Assembly: GCA_963844625.1 (NCBI GenBank)
Contig: CAWJPF010000004.1
Coordinates: 62,001 to 126,000 of the forward strand
Direction of reading: 5' to 3'
Source: Palsa-504 sp963844625
Lineage (GTDB): Bacteria > Actinomycetota > Actinomycetes > Streptosporangiales > Streptosporangiaceae
DNA: 64,000 nt
Below are positions 51,631-60,175 of the stretch, one piece after another (positions within the stretch are counted from its first letter, which is position 1; each line of letters starts with the position of its first letter). The position numbers and the translations under genes were made by a program. The notes beneath the pieces are model-generated. The model ran no database searches. It was not told the origin of the DNA and saw only the letters and a program-made list of their open reading frames with translations.

Positions 51631-51861
51631 ATGAGCGGCGCGGTCGGCGTCGATGCGCTGTACTTCCTGTTCGCGTGGCTGATCTCGGCGGCGGCCGCGT
51701 CCTGGCTGTCGGAGCGCAAGGGCTACGGTGAGCGGGTCGGGTTGACGTTCGGCCTCTTCCTTTCGGTCCTGGGGCTGCTGATCGTCCTCCTGCTACCCGG
51801 GCGCCCCGGCTCGAAATGGCGGCTCGATGGCTGGCGTCCGGGGCGGCGGCGTCCGCTGTGA
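51631..51861 (+). CDS. Small two-helix membrane protein
   Basis: A 76-residue protein starting MSGAVGVDALYFLFAWLISA, with two hydrophobic segments (ALYFLFAWLISAAAASWL and GLFLSVLGLLIVLLLPG) separated by a charged loop SERKGYGERV. It ends in a basic tail. It lies 19 bases after livF on the same strand and could be an accessory of the transporter. No named family recognised. Confidence 0.65.
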   Translation: MSGAVGVDALYFLFAWLISAAAASWLSERKGYGERVGLTFGLFLSVLGLLIVLLLPGRPGSKWRLDGWRPGRRRPL

Positions 51862-51931
51862 GATGGGGGTAGCCAAGATTTATCGCTCACGGCAGTTACG
51901 AAACGGCCGTAAAAGACGCAGCATTAGCGGT

Positions 51932-52309
51932 ATGGAGTTCGGTACCAGCGCAGGCGACCCCTGGCTCGATGGGTCGTCCGCGGGCACGGCCTCGTCCGGT
52001 CCGGTCATCCCGCCGCCGCCGAGCACGGCCCTGTCCGGGTCGCTTATCCCGCTGCCGCCCAGCACCGCGCTTTCCGGCTCGCTTATCCCCCCGCCGCCCA
52101 GTACCGCGCTCTGCGGCTCGGCCATCCCGCCGCCGCCCAGCACCGCGCTCTGCGGCTCCGCCATCCCGCCGCCGCCCAGCACCGCGCTCTGCGGCTCCGC
52201 CATCCCGCCGCCGCCCAGCACCGCGCTCTCCGGCTCCGCCATCCCGCCGCCGCCCAGCACCGCGCTTTCCGGCTCCGCCATCCCGCCGCCGCCCCGGGCC
52301 GGCTGGTGA
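51932..52309 (+). CDS. Proline-rich 13-residue repeat protein
   Basis: A 125-residue protein beginning MEFGTSAGDPWLDGSSAG, followed by seven tandem copies of STALxGSxIPxPP (about residues 31-121) and ending RAGW. The repeats vary only at Ser/Cys, Ala/Leu and one Pro/Leu, and three contain Cys. No signal peptide or membrane helix is present. Low-complexity Pro-rich repeats of this kind suggest a flexible spacer or scaffold. The ATG at 51932 lacks a strong ribosome-binding site. Translation is plausible because the repeats keep frame and substitutions are mostly conservative, but it is not proven. Confidence 0.55.
   Translation: MEFGTSAGDPWLDGSSAGTASSGPVIPPPPSTALSGSLIPLPPSTALSGSLIPPPPSTALCGSAIPPPPSTALCGSAIPPPPSTALCGSAIPPPPSTALSGSAIPPPPSTALSGSAIPPPPRAGW
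52022..52294 (+). repeat. Seven tandem 39-bp repeats
   Basis: Exact 39-bp periodicity: copies start at 52022, 52061, 52100, 52139, 52178, 52217 and 52256. Each copy carries an AGCACCGCGCT-like start and a CCGCCGCCGCCC-like end. The middle copies are nearly identical, the first two more diverged. Period 39 keeps the reading frame. Confidence 0.92.
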
Positions 52310-52313
52310 ACTG

Positions 52314-52556
52314 ATGGCCGACGGGCGCGAGGAGCGGAACCGGGTCCTCGGCGTGCCGGTGGGGCCGCCGAGGGAACCAGGCCAGCGGGCCAATCAAGGC
52401 GAAGAGCAGCAGCATGTCATGGGATTGCCCGCGGGCTGGTTCGAGAACGCCGACCTCAGCCCGCTCCGTTCGCTCGCCCATCCTGTCCGGACGTACCGGC
52501 GGTGGGCGCGGCGCAGGCGGCTAGGCCCTTATGCGACAGACGAGGACGACTCGTAG
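52314..52556 (+). CDS. Hypothetical basic protein, 80 aa
   Basis: Starts MADGREERNRVLGVPVGPPR four bases after the repeat-protein stop. It continues with a LPAGWFENADLSPLRSLAHP segment, a basic WARRRRL stretch and an acidic end. No membrane helix. Unrecognised. The close spacing suggests co-translation with the repeat protein. Confidence 0.5.
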   Translation: MADGREERNRVLGVPVGPPREPGQRANQGEEQQHVMGLPAGWFENADLSPLRSLAHPVRTYRRWARRRRLGPYATDEDDS

Positions 52557-52657
52557 CACGAGGCGCGCAGAACGACCACGATATCGGTGAACACGCATAT
52601 GTAAGGATGCTCGGGTAAACCCGCACATCCGGCGCTAGCCGACAGGAGAGTGAGCCT

Positions 52658-53095
52658 ATGAGTACGAATTCTGATCAAGGGCGGATTGTCGTCGGCGTTG
52701 ACGGGTCACCACAGTCGCAGAGGGCGCTGTCCTGGGCCATCGATGAGGCGCGTCTGCGCGGGCTCGGGCTCAACATTGTTCATGCCTTCCCCGCCCTCGT
52801 CTCGTTCTTCGGGACCACGGCCCATGAGTACTATCCCCAGGTCGAGAAGGAAGCGCGCGACATGTTCGCGAAAACGCTCGCGGCGGCGCCGGCCATGGAC
52901 GATCTCGACGTCGAGCGCACGCTGGAGCCAGGTAACCCCGCCGAGATCCTGGTCGGGGCCAGCCACGGGGCCAGCCTGCTCGTGGTCGGCTCGCACGGTC
53001 GCGGCGGCTTTCGCGGAATGTTCATGGGATCGGTGTCGATGCATTGCGCGCAGCAGGCGCACAGCCCCGTCGTGATCGTCAGGGCCCAGGACTGA
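52658..53095 (+). CDS. Universal stress protein (UspA family)
   Basis: A 145-residue single-domain Usp. It opens RIVVGVDGSPQSQRALSWAI and carries the ATP-binding motif LVVGSHGRGGFRGMFMGSVS, so it belongs to the nucleotide-binding class. Usp proteins help survival under stress, hypoxia or stasis. A GACAGGAGAG ribosome-binding site precedes the ATG. A strong hairpin follows the stop, and the gene is convergent with an APC transporter. Confidence 0.93.
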   Translation: MSTNSDQGRIVVGVDGSPQSQRALSWAIDEARLRGLGLNIVHAFPALVSFFGTTAHEYYPQVEKEARDMFAKTLAAAPAMDDLDVERTLEPGNPAEILVGASHGASLLVVGSHGRGGFRGMFMGSVSMHCAQQAHSPVVIVRAQD

Positions 53096-53116
53096 CGCGG
53101 GATTAGCCGCCGGAAC

Positions 53117-53156
53117 GGCGGGGCGAGCCGGACCTTGAAGGTCCGGCCCGCCCCGC
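53117..53156. terminator. Bidirectional hairpin terminator
   Basis: GCCGGACC (53127-53134) pairs with GGTCCGGC (53140-53147), loop TTGAA, extended outside by GCGGGG/CCCCGC. It separates the convergent usp and APC-transporter genes and can stop transcription from both. Confidence 0.8.
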
Positions 53157-53167
53157 GCCAGCACGTG

Positions 53168-54854
53168 TCAGCCGATCGGCATGTCTGGTTCCAGGCCCGC
53201 CTCCCGCTCCACGTCGTCGACGGCCGCAAGGACCTTCTCGGTCGACATGGTGCTCGCCACGGCCCAGTAGTAGATCGCCAGGCTCCACGCGGCGGAGACA
53301 ACAAGGTCCCACCAGTTCGGGATGTGCTTGGTGGCCAGCAGGGTCACGCCGAATACCGTGGGGGGAACGCCGTCGTATTGGCCCAGCCAGGAGATGATGA
53401 TGACGCCGACCAGCCAGGGTACGATCCACACCGCCGCCCGCCAGTCGATGATCGGTCCGGCGTTCCGCCGGCAGGTACCACTGATAGGCGGCGAACGCGA
53501 TGAAGCCGATGGCGGTCAGCACGTAGAGCCAGAAGATCGTGCTGAACCCGGCGAAGTACACGATCAAGTTCGCGCAGACGAACGAGAGCGGGCAGAGCAC
53601 CCCGGCGGCGGGCAGCCGGTAGGCCCGGGGACGGTCGGGGTCCTTGCGCCGCAGTCCGGCCAGGGACAGCGGGGCCATCGCGTACATGAGCACGGTGGCC
53701 GAGGTGACCAGCCCGACCAGGCCGGCCCAGCTGGGGAAGGGCAGGAAGACGAGGATGCCGACCACGAAGGCGATCACGATGGAGACGAACGGGACGCCGC
53801 GCCTGCTGATCGAGCTGATGGCCCGGGGGAAGTAGCCGTTCCGGCCCAGGCCGTACGACAGGCGGGAGGACGTCCCTAGGTAGACCAGCCCGGTGCCGGC
53901 CGGTGATACGACCGCGTCGATGATGAGCAGCGTGGACAGCCAGCCCAGGCCCGCCGTGGTGGCCAGCGTCGCGTAGGGACCGAACGCCTTGACGCCCGAG
54001 ATCGGATTCGCCCAGCCGTGCACCAGGTTGGCCGGATTGAGCGCACCGACGAACGCCACCTCGAGCAGCAGGTAGATGATCGTCCCGATGATCATGGACA
54101 GGATCACCGCCCGGGGGATGTTCCGCTGCGGGTTCTCGGCCTCGCCGCCGACCTGGATGGCCTGCTCGAATCCCTCGATGGCGAAGACGACCCCGAGCGG
54201 AAGCGCCGCGAAGACCCCGTGGAATCCGTAGGGGGCGAACCCGCCCCCGGCGGTGAAGTTGGAGAAGTGGAATATCGATACCACCAGCGCGATGATCGTG
54301 ATCGTCGGGATGAGGATTTTCCAGTACACGGCGACGGCGTTGGTCTCGGCCAGCCAGCGCACGCCCATCGTGTTGATCACGGAGAACACGAGCATGAACC
54401 CGGCGCCGATCAGGATGCCCTTGCCGTCGAGCGTGCCGTTGGCGTTGATGAGGTTCAGGCTGGTGAACTTGGAGTTGAGGTAGCCGAGCGTCGCCTCGAC
54501 CTCGATCGGCGCGATCGTCACGGCCTGCAGCCAGGCCATCCAGCCGCCGGTGAATCCGCCGAGCGCGCCGAAGGTCATGAACGGGAACCTGGCCGTCCCG
54601 CCGGATACCGGGTAGGTGGAACCGAGTTCCGCGTGGACCAGCGCCAGCAGCGCGAGGACCGCGCCAGCCAGGATCCACGAGATGATCGACGCCCCGCCGG
54701 CGACCTTGGCGGCGGTAAGGGCTCCGAGGAGCCAGCCTGACCCGATGATGGAACCCAGCGAGATCAACGTGAGCCCGCGAAGGCCCACCGCCCGGCGCAA
54801 CTGGTGCTCTTCTCCTGCTCCCGTTGGCCTTGTGCCAGGAGAGGTCGTCGCCAT
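53168..54854 (-). pseudogene. APC-family amino acid permease, frameshifted near the C-terminus
   Basis: About 562 codons with 12-13 helices. It opens LRRAVGLRGLTLISLGSIIG, and has YAELGSTYPVSG-type and FAIEGFEQAIQVGGEAENPQ segments typical of the APC superfamily. The frame is lost near 53460 after WYLPAERRT and resumes with VWIVPWLVGVIIISWLGQYD, running to a normal end LEPDMPIG. A single missing base explains it. It resembles the intact permease at 57934-59622. Start ATG at 54854 with GGGAGG upstream. Confidence 0.87.
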
Positions 54855-54999
54855 GCTTGCCTCCCGATCTGGTGAGGCAGCCAGCTCGCCGGGTACGGCG
54901 AGCCAGCGGCCGTGAATAAACCCGATCTGTCAGCATTGTTACATCAGCGGCGGGACGACGCCTAGGGCGAAACGCGTCTTGGCTGGCCAGCGGGGGGTG

Positions 55000-55458
55000 C
55001 TAACGATCCTGGCTCGGGCGCGAACGCCTGCCGCCGCGGGTCGCGAACAGGACGACGGCCGCGAGGACTCCCAGCCACAGCCAGGGTCCGGCGAACAGCA
55101 CCGCGTGGGCGGCCGCCAGGATGATGACGACGACGAGCACCAGGCTCAGCACCGGGCGGTGGTGCCTGCGCGGCAGGCCCTCCGATCCGGCCGCGCCGGC
55201 CGGTCCTGCCGGAGCCCCTGTTTCCGGCAAGTCGGCGAAAAGGTCGTTCAGGTCGGCCTGGGTCTTGGCGCTCATGGCCCGGCCGACCCGCTCGTCGAAC
55301 TCCGCCTGGTCGAGGCGGCCATCGGCGAAATGCTCGGCCAGCCGGTCCGCCGCCGCCTGCCGTTCGGCGTCGGAGACGCGCATCTGCTGGTCCGGATACA
55401 GGCCCCGGAACAGCGGCGCGAAACCGCGGGTCCGGGACTGGCTGGACTGGGGTGACAT
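55000..55458 (-). CDS. DUF1707 membrane protein (copy 2)
   Basis: A 152-residue paralogue of the protein at 32697-33146. The first 75 residues are nearly the same (MRVSDAERQAAADRLAEHFA, GRLDQAEFDERVGRAMSAKT). The linker PETGAPAGPAGAAGSEG differs, and two hydrophobic helices follow. Lying beside a PspC-type sensor kinase, it is probably the original copy of the pair and part of an envelope-stress module. Confidence 0.85.
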   Translation of the reverse strand: MSPQSSQSRTRGFAPLFRGLYPDQQMRVSDAERQAAADRLAEHFADGRLDQAEFDERVGRAMSAKTQADLNDLFADLPETGAPAGPAGAAGSEGLPRRHHRPVLSLVLVVVIILAAAHAVLFAGPWLWLGVLAAVVLFATRGGRRSRPSQDR

Positions 55459-55478
55459 GGTGGTGGTTCCTTTGCTGG

Positions 55479-55773
55479 TTAGCGTGACAGCGATGCCAGG
55501 AGGGCGGCGGCGAGGGACTGGTCGGTGCCCTCGTCGGGGATCAGCAGCAGGCCGGCCAGGTACAGCGGGATGCCCGCGCCGCCGATGAGGGTCAGGACCA
55601 CGAAGGCGATCCGGACGATGGTGACGTCCACGCCGGTGTAGCGGGCCAGGCCCGCGGCGACGCCGCCCAGCCATGCGGTCCTGGAAGGGGCGGCGCAGGG
55701 GGTTGTGCTCCGGCCGGGTCCCGGACGGGGGCTCGGTGGTCGGTGCTTGCGGGTCCATGGTGTCTGTGTTCAT
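55479..55773 (-). pseudogene. pspC: PspC-domain protein copy 2, frameshifted
   Basis: DNA is almost identical to 33167-33460, but one extra C near 55671 (CCCAGCCATG instead of CCCAGCATG) breaks the frame inside the PspC signature. As read, translation from the ATG at 55773 runs MNTDTMDPQAPTTEPPSGTR then derails after RPFQDRM. The rest of the coding sequence is intact, so this is a fresh mutation or a sequencing or assembly error. Confidence 0.85.
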
Positions 55774-55810
55774 GGCTCCAGCTTCGCTCCGCGGGACCGG
55801 CCAGCACATC

Positions 55811-55858
55811 GGGAAGATCCCCTATCCGTCCCTGATCCCATGGCCCGGGGTCAGGGAC
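55811..55858. promoter_or_regulatory. Palindromic control region between pspC copy 2 and the sensor kinase
   Basis: GTCCCTGA (55828-55835) and TCAGGGAC (55851-55858) repeat the arrangement seen at 33515-33546, with a 15- instead of 16-base spacer. GGGAAGATCCC (55811-55821) is the slightly broken counterpart of GGGAAGTTCCC. Another GGGATGTCCC lies at 55865-55874. The region is divergent and likely autoregulated by the adjacent response regulator. Confidence 0.5.
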
Positions 55859-55912
55859 GCATCAGGGATGTCCCGGATAGCTAGTACGCTGCCGCTGGGC
55901 GATGATGGGAAC

Positions 55913-57217
55913 GTGGAGCAACCTGAGCGCTGGCACCGTGACCCGTTCCGGCTTAGACGGCGGCGGTGCGGTCACGGCGGCCCGCTGCGCCGTGACCCGG
56001 CCGACCGGCTGGGCGGCGGCGTGGCCGCCGGCGTGGCCGCGTGGCGCGGCTTCAGCGTCACCACCGTCCGGATCGTGTTCGTGCTTATCGCCGTGGTATC
56101 CACCGGAATCTTCGTGCCGGTCTACGTCCTGGCGTGGCTGCTGATACCAGCGGCCGGAGCGGACAGCAGCATCGCCAGCAAGGCCAGGTCCGACACCGGG
56201 GGCATCCGGCTCGCGGTAGGCCTGGCGTCGGTGATCGTCCTCGTGCTGCTCGTGGCCGGCGCGCTTAATGATGGCTGGTTCATCAGCTGGGCCTGGCCGC
56301 AGGTGTTCAGCGTGGGCGGCCTCGTGCTGATCTGGCGGAACGCCCCGGCGGACGAGCAGGCCACCCTGCGGCAGCTGCTGGAGCCGCTGGGGGCGACGGG
56401 GAGCGCGTCGCCGAACCGCCGGACAGCTCTGCGGCTGATCATCGCGGGGGTGCTGCTGGCGGCCGGCCTGGCCTGGTTGTTCTCGGCGCACGAGAGCCTG
56501 GCCTTGCTGCGGCCGCTCGGCGGGGTCGTCCTGGTCATCGCGGCCATCGTGCTACTCCTCGGGCCCTGGTGGCTCCGGATCGCCCGGGACCTGGTCCTCG
56601 AGCGGCAGGCCCGGGTCCGGGCCGAGGAGCGGGCCGACATCGCGGCCCGGGTCCACGACTCCGTCCTGCAGACACTGGCGCTGATCCAGCGTCGCGCGGA
56701 TGACCCGCAGAAGGTCGTCCAGCTCGCCCGGCTGCAGGAACGCGAGCTGCGTTCCTGGCTGTTCGAAGGCAGGGCACCGAACGAAGCCGATGCTGACGCG
56801 ACGTTCGCGGCCGGCGTGCGGCAGATCCAGCAGGACGTCGAGGCCAGGTACGGTGTCCCGGTGGAGGCGGTGACCGTCGGTGAATGCGAGCTCGACGAGA
56901 ACCTGAGCGCCCTGCTCGCGGCCGCCCGCGAGGCCACCGTCAACGCGGCGAAGTGGTCCGGCGCCAGCATCATCTCGCTGTTCGCCGAGGTCGAGCCCGC
57001 GGAGGTATCGGTCGTGGTCAGGGACCGCGGGCGGGGCTTTGATCCCGAGGCGGTCCCGGCGGACCGCAAGGGTCTCGCCGAATCGGTCCGCGGCCGGATG
57101 ACCCGCCGCGGCGGCACCGTCACGATTAACAGCAGCGTGGGCGAAGGCACCAAGGTCTCACTGAAGATGCCGCGGACCGGTTCGCAGTCGCGGTCGAGTA
57201 CGGTGAGCCGGGCATGA
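55913..57217 (+). CDS. PspC-type sensor histidine kinase
   Basis: A 434-residue kinase. An N-terminal PspC-like membrane segment (residues about 25-85: GGVAAGVAAWRGFSVTTVRI) is followed by further helices to about residue 220. A HisKA_3-type dimerisation domain has His248 in ARVHDSVLQTLALIQ. The HATPase domain has AAAREATVNAAKWSGAS (N-box) and VRDRGRGFDPE (G1-box). It should sense envelope state and phosphorylate the regulator encoded next. GTG at 55913 (GATGGGAAC upstream) is preferred; ATG at 55868 is an alternative. The stop overlaps the next ATG by four bases. Confidence 0.9.
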   Translation: MEQPERWHRDPFRLRRRRCGHGGPLRRDPADRLGGGVAAGVAAWRGFSVTTVRIVFVLIAVVSTGIFVPVYVLAWLLIPAAGADSSIASKARSDTGGIRLAVGLASVIVLVLLVAGALNDGWFISWAWPQVFSVGGLVLIWRNAPADEQATLRQLLEPLGATGSASPNRRTALRLIIAGVLLAAGLAWLFSAHESLALLRPLGGVVLVIAAIVLLLGPWWLRIARDLVLERQARVRAEERADIAARVHDSVLQTLALIQRRADDPQKVVQLARLQERELRSWLFEGRAPNEADADATFAAGVRQIQQDVEARYGVPVEAVTVGECELDENLSALLAAAREATVNAAKWSGASIISLFAEVEPAEVSVVVRDRGRGFDPEAVPADRKGLAESVRGRMTRRGGTVTINSSVGEGTKVSLKMPRTGSQSRSSTVSRA

Positions 57218-57870
57218 CCGGGGCCCCGAGGGTAGTCCTGGTCGACGATCACGGCCTGTTCCGTTCCGGGGTCCGCGCCGAGCTAGGCCGTCAGGTCGAC
57301 GTGGTGGGTGAGGCGGATGACGTGCAGCCCGCGATCGAGGCGATCACCCGGCTGCTCCCCGATGTCGTCCTGCTCGACGTGCACCTGCCCGGCGGCGGCG
57401 GCCAGGCCGTCGTCCAGGCGATCAAGGCCGAGCACCCGGAGGTGCGTTTCCTCGCGCTGTCCGCCTCCGACGCTCCCGAAGACGTGATCGCGGTGATCAG
57501 GGCGGGCGCGCGCGGCTACGTGACGAAGACCATCTCCACCGCCGAGCTGGCCGATGCGGTCCGCCGGGTCGCGGCGGGCGACGCGGTGTTCTCGCACCGG
57601 CTGGCCGGGTTCGTCCTGGACGCCTTCGCCGCGTCGCCGTCATCCGGTGACCCGAAGCCCTCCTTCGACCCCGAGCTCGACCAGCTCACCAACCGGGAAC
57701 GGGAAGTGCTCAGGCTGATCGCCCAGGGTTACACGTACAAGGAGACCGCCCGCGAGCTGTTCATCTCGGTCAAGACGGTGGAGAGCCACGTGTCTTCGGT
57801 GCTGCGCAAGCTGCAGCTGTCCAGCCGACATCAGCTGACCAAGTGGGCCGCCGAACGACGGCTGACCTGA
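57214..57870 (+). CDS. LuxR/NarL-type response regulator
   Basis: A 218-residue response regulator. The receiver domain has the acidic pair VLVDDHGLFRSG, phospho-acceptor Asp55 (VVLLDVHLPG) and a conserved Lys in GYVTKTISTAEL. The C-terminal LuxR-type helix-turn-helix spans about 155-215 (LTNREREVLRLIAQGYTYKE, then SVKTVESHVSSVLRKL). It is coupled to the kinase gene by ATGA. Likely targets are the two PspC/DUF1707 promoters that share the GTCCCTGA inverted repeat. Confidence 0.93.
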   Translation: MTGAPRVVLVDDHGLFRSGVRAELGRQVDVVGEADDVQPAIEAITRLLPDVVLLDVHLPGGGGQAVVQAIKAEHPEVRFLALSASDAPEDVIAVIRAGARGYVTKTISTAELADAVRRVAAGDAVFSHRLAGFVLDAFAASPSSGDPKPSFDPELDQLTNREREVLRLIAQGYTYKETARELFISVKTVESHVSSVLRKLQLSSRHQLTKWAAERRLT

Positions 57871-57888
57871 ACGTCGCCGGTAACCGAA

Positions 57889-57916
57889 ACAGGGCCCCGC
57901 AGCCGCGGGGCCCTGT
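57889..57916. terminator. Bidirectional hairpin terminator
   Basis: ACAGGGCCCCGC (57889-57900) and GCGGGGCCCTGT (57905-57916) form a perfect 12-bp stem with loop AGCC. It separates the convergent response regulator and APC transporter genes. Confidence 0.88.
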
Positions 57917-57933
57917 CTGGTTAAGGTGCTTGG

Positions 57934-59622
57934 TCAGGCGGCGTGGCCGACGCCCAGGTCCAGGTCCTCCTGGTGCGCGTCGGCGGCGGCCTCCTCGGCG
58001 TGCGCGACGACCCGCTCCGGGCCCAGGCGGCTGTTGACGCCGTAGTAGAACACGATCAGGGCGAAGATGGCGATGGCACCGAGGTCCCACCAGAACGGCA
58101 GGTGGGCGCCGACCTTGATCCCCAAAAACGTATCGTAGCCGCCGGATGCGGCATTGCTGATGCCGCCGACGTAGCTGCCGCCGAAGATGGAGAAGATGGT
58201 CAGGCCGATGATCCACGGGATCGCGAACGAGCCGGCCCGGAAGTCCAGCGGCTCCTGGTTCGGGTCGACTCGGCGGGCGATCATGTAGAGGATCAGGAAA
58301 AAGACCACGGCTATGTCGAGCTTGATCACGTTCGCGGTGCCGCTCCAGTAGATGATGAAGCCGGAGACGACGAAGCTGAACGGGGCGATGATGTTCAGGA
58401 TCGGCGCCTTGTACGGCCGGAGGCGGTCCGGGTCGCTCTTGCGCAGCGACACCGCGGCCACGGGCGCGAAGCTGTACATGAACGAGGAGGCCGCGGTGAT
58501 GGCCGCGACCAGCCCTGCCCAGCCGCCGAACGGCAGGAACAGGAGGCAGCCGAAGGCGCCGCCGAAGATGATGCTGAACCAGGGCACGCCGCGCCGGTCG
58601 ATGGCGGCGAACACCGGCGGCACATAGCGGGTCTTGGCCAGCGAGTAGGACAGCCGCGAGGCGGTGCTCACGTAGACCAGGCCGGTGCCGCCGGGCGAGA
58701 TGACCGCGTCGATGATCAGGATGGTGCCGAGCCAGCCCAGGCCGATCGAGGTGGCCAGTTCGTAATAGGGGCCGAACGTACCGGCGTTGCCGAACGGGGC
58801 GGTCCAGGTGAAGGAGTGACTGGCCGTGTTCAGCGCGCCGGTGAAGGCCAGCTGCAGGAGGATGTAGATCGCGGCGCCCATGAGCATGGAGCCGACCACC
58901 GCGAGCGGCACGTCCCGCCGGGGATTACGCGCCTCGCCCGCCAGCTGGGCGGCCTGCTCGAAGCCCTCCAGGGCGAAGACGATGCCGAGCGGGATCGCGA
59001 TGAACACGCCCTTGATGCCGAACGGCATGAACCCGCCGCCCGCGGTGAAGTTGCCGCTGTGGAAGACCTTGGTCATGATGAAGACGATGGTCAGGAGCGG
59101 CACGAAGATCTTCCACCACGTGGCGATCGTGTTGGTCCGGGCCATCCACTTGATGCCGAGCAGGTTCAGCGCCGTGAACACGAACATGAAGCCGATCGCG
59201 ACGATCAGGCCCTTGGTGGTGAGCAGGCCCGCCGGGGTCACCAGCCCGTGCCAGACCTTGGCGCTGAGGTACCCCAGCGTGGCCTCGACCTCGATCGGCG
59301 CGACGGCCATCGCCTGCAGGTAGGAGAAGGTTCCGGCGAAGAAGCCGCCCAGGGTGCCGGCGTGGATCCAGGTGAACCGCGCGGTGCTGCCGGAGATCGG
59401 GTAGGTGGAACCGAGCTCGGCGTAGATCAGCGCGATGCCGATCAGCAGGATCACGCCGATGATCCACGAGATGATGGCCGCGGGCCCGGCGACCTTAGAC
59501 GCGTTCAGGGTGGCGAGCAGCCAGCCCGATCCGATGACTGAGCCGGCCGAGACCATGAACAGCGGTAGCAATCCGATGTCCCGGCGGAGTCTTGGCGGAA
59601 CCTCGGAGAGGTCTGAACTCAT
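57934..59622 (-). CDS. APC-family amino acid permease
   Basis: A 562-residue intact transporter with 12-13 helices. It opens LRRDIGLLPLFMVSAGSVIG and includes IYAELGSTYPISGSTARF, FALEGFEQAAQLAGEARNPR and YVSTASRLSYSLAKTRYVPP, all typical of the superfamily. It is closely related in layout to the frameshifted permease at 53168-54854. The second ATG (59622) is chosen because the AGGGAGG ribosome-binding site is better spaced to it than to the ATG two codons upstream. The substrate cannot be told. Confidence 0.9.
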   Translation of the reverse strand: MSSDLSEVPPRLRRDIGLLPLFMVSAGSVIGSGWLLATLNASKVAGPAAIISWIIGVILLIGIALIYAELGSTYPISGSTARFTWIHAGTLGGFFAGTFSYLQAMAVAPIEVEATLGYLSAKVWHGLVTPAGLLTTKGLIVAIGFMFVFTALNLLGIKWMARTNTIATWWKIFVPLLTIVFIMTKVFHSGNFTAGGGFMPFGIKGVFIAIPLGIVFALEGFEQAAQLAGEARNPRRDVPLAVVGSMLMGAAIYILLQLAFTGALNTASHSFTWTAPFGNAGTFGPYYELATSIGLGWLGTILIIDAVISPGGTGLVYVSTASRLSYSLAKTRYVPPVFAAIDRRGVPWFSIIFGGAFGCLLFLPFGGWAGLVAAITAASSFMYSFAPVAAVSLRKSDPDRLRPYKAPILNIIAPFSFVVSGFIIYWSGTANVIKLDIAVVFFLILYMIARRVDPNQEPLDFRAGSFAIPWIIGLTIFSIFGGSYVGGISNAASGGYDTFLGIKVGAHLPFWWDLGAIAIFALIVFYYGVNSRLGPERVVAHAEEAAADAHQEDLDLGVGHAA

Positions 59623-60175
59623 CCTCATGCCCTCCCTGTCAGCGATAGCTGGCGGATCCTATGCCCGGCGCCACTATCGGAGTATGCAGAATCGTTACAT
59701 ATCGCCTGGTCACCGCGTTATTTCGCGGCCTCGAGGCGATGCGTGGTAGCACCCTAGCATTGGTCGTGCCGAAAGTCGCCTATTGACAAGAGGGGTTTTC
59801 TAGCGTTGCTTTTCCCGGTTAACCGCAAAGCGTCAATTCGGCGGCAGGGGGAAGCGTGGCCGGCGATGAATTGGCGCGGACACGCCGGGTGCCGGGCACG
59901 GGCCTGGACCGGACGGAGCCGGGCTCGCCGACAACGGCCCACCTGCTGGTTTTCGGTAGCCGGCGGGGACGAGGCCGTCTCACGTCACCGATGACCGGTC
60001 GGCAACCGAAACGAGACCTTAACCGTCCGCGCATCCGGTTGACTACGTCCTTCCCGCCGAGGCAGCACGGTCATCACGGCCCGTTAACCCGCGGACAGGA
60101 TCGGTGAGCCATCTTCCCACATTGTGAGTCAGATAAAGGGGCCCGGCATTCGCTAATCGCGGCAAGAGGCGCTGG
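59623..60175. other. Intergenic region, no gene seen
   Basis: About 550 bases between the permease start and the end of the diaminopimelate decarboxylase gene. Parts are AT-richer than the surroundings, as expected of promoters. Short frames on both strands carry no family resemblance, and no strong hairpin was found. Confidence 0.35.

Noticed and set aside
52022..52294. CRISPR-like regular repeats
   Set aside because: The units are contiguous with no unique spacers and preserve a reading frame, so this is a coding tandem repeat.
57943..59541. Long plus-strand frame opposite the APC permease
   Set aside because: Composition artefact opposite a well-supported membrane protein.
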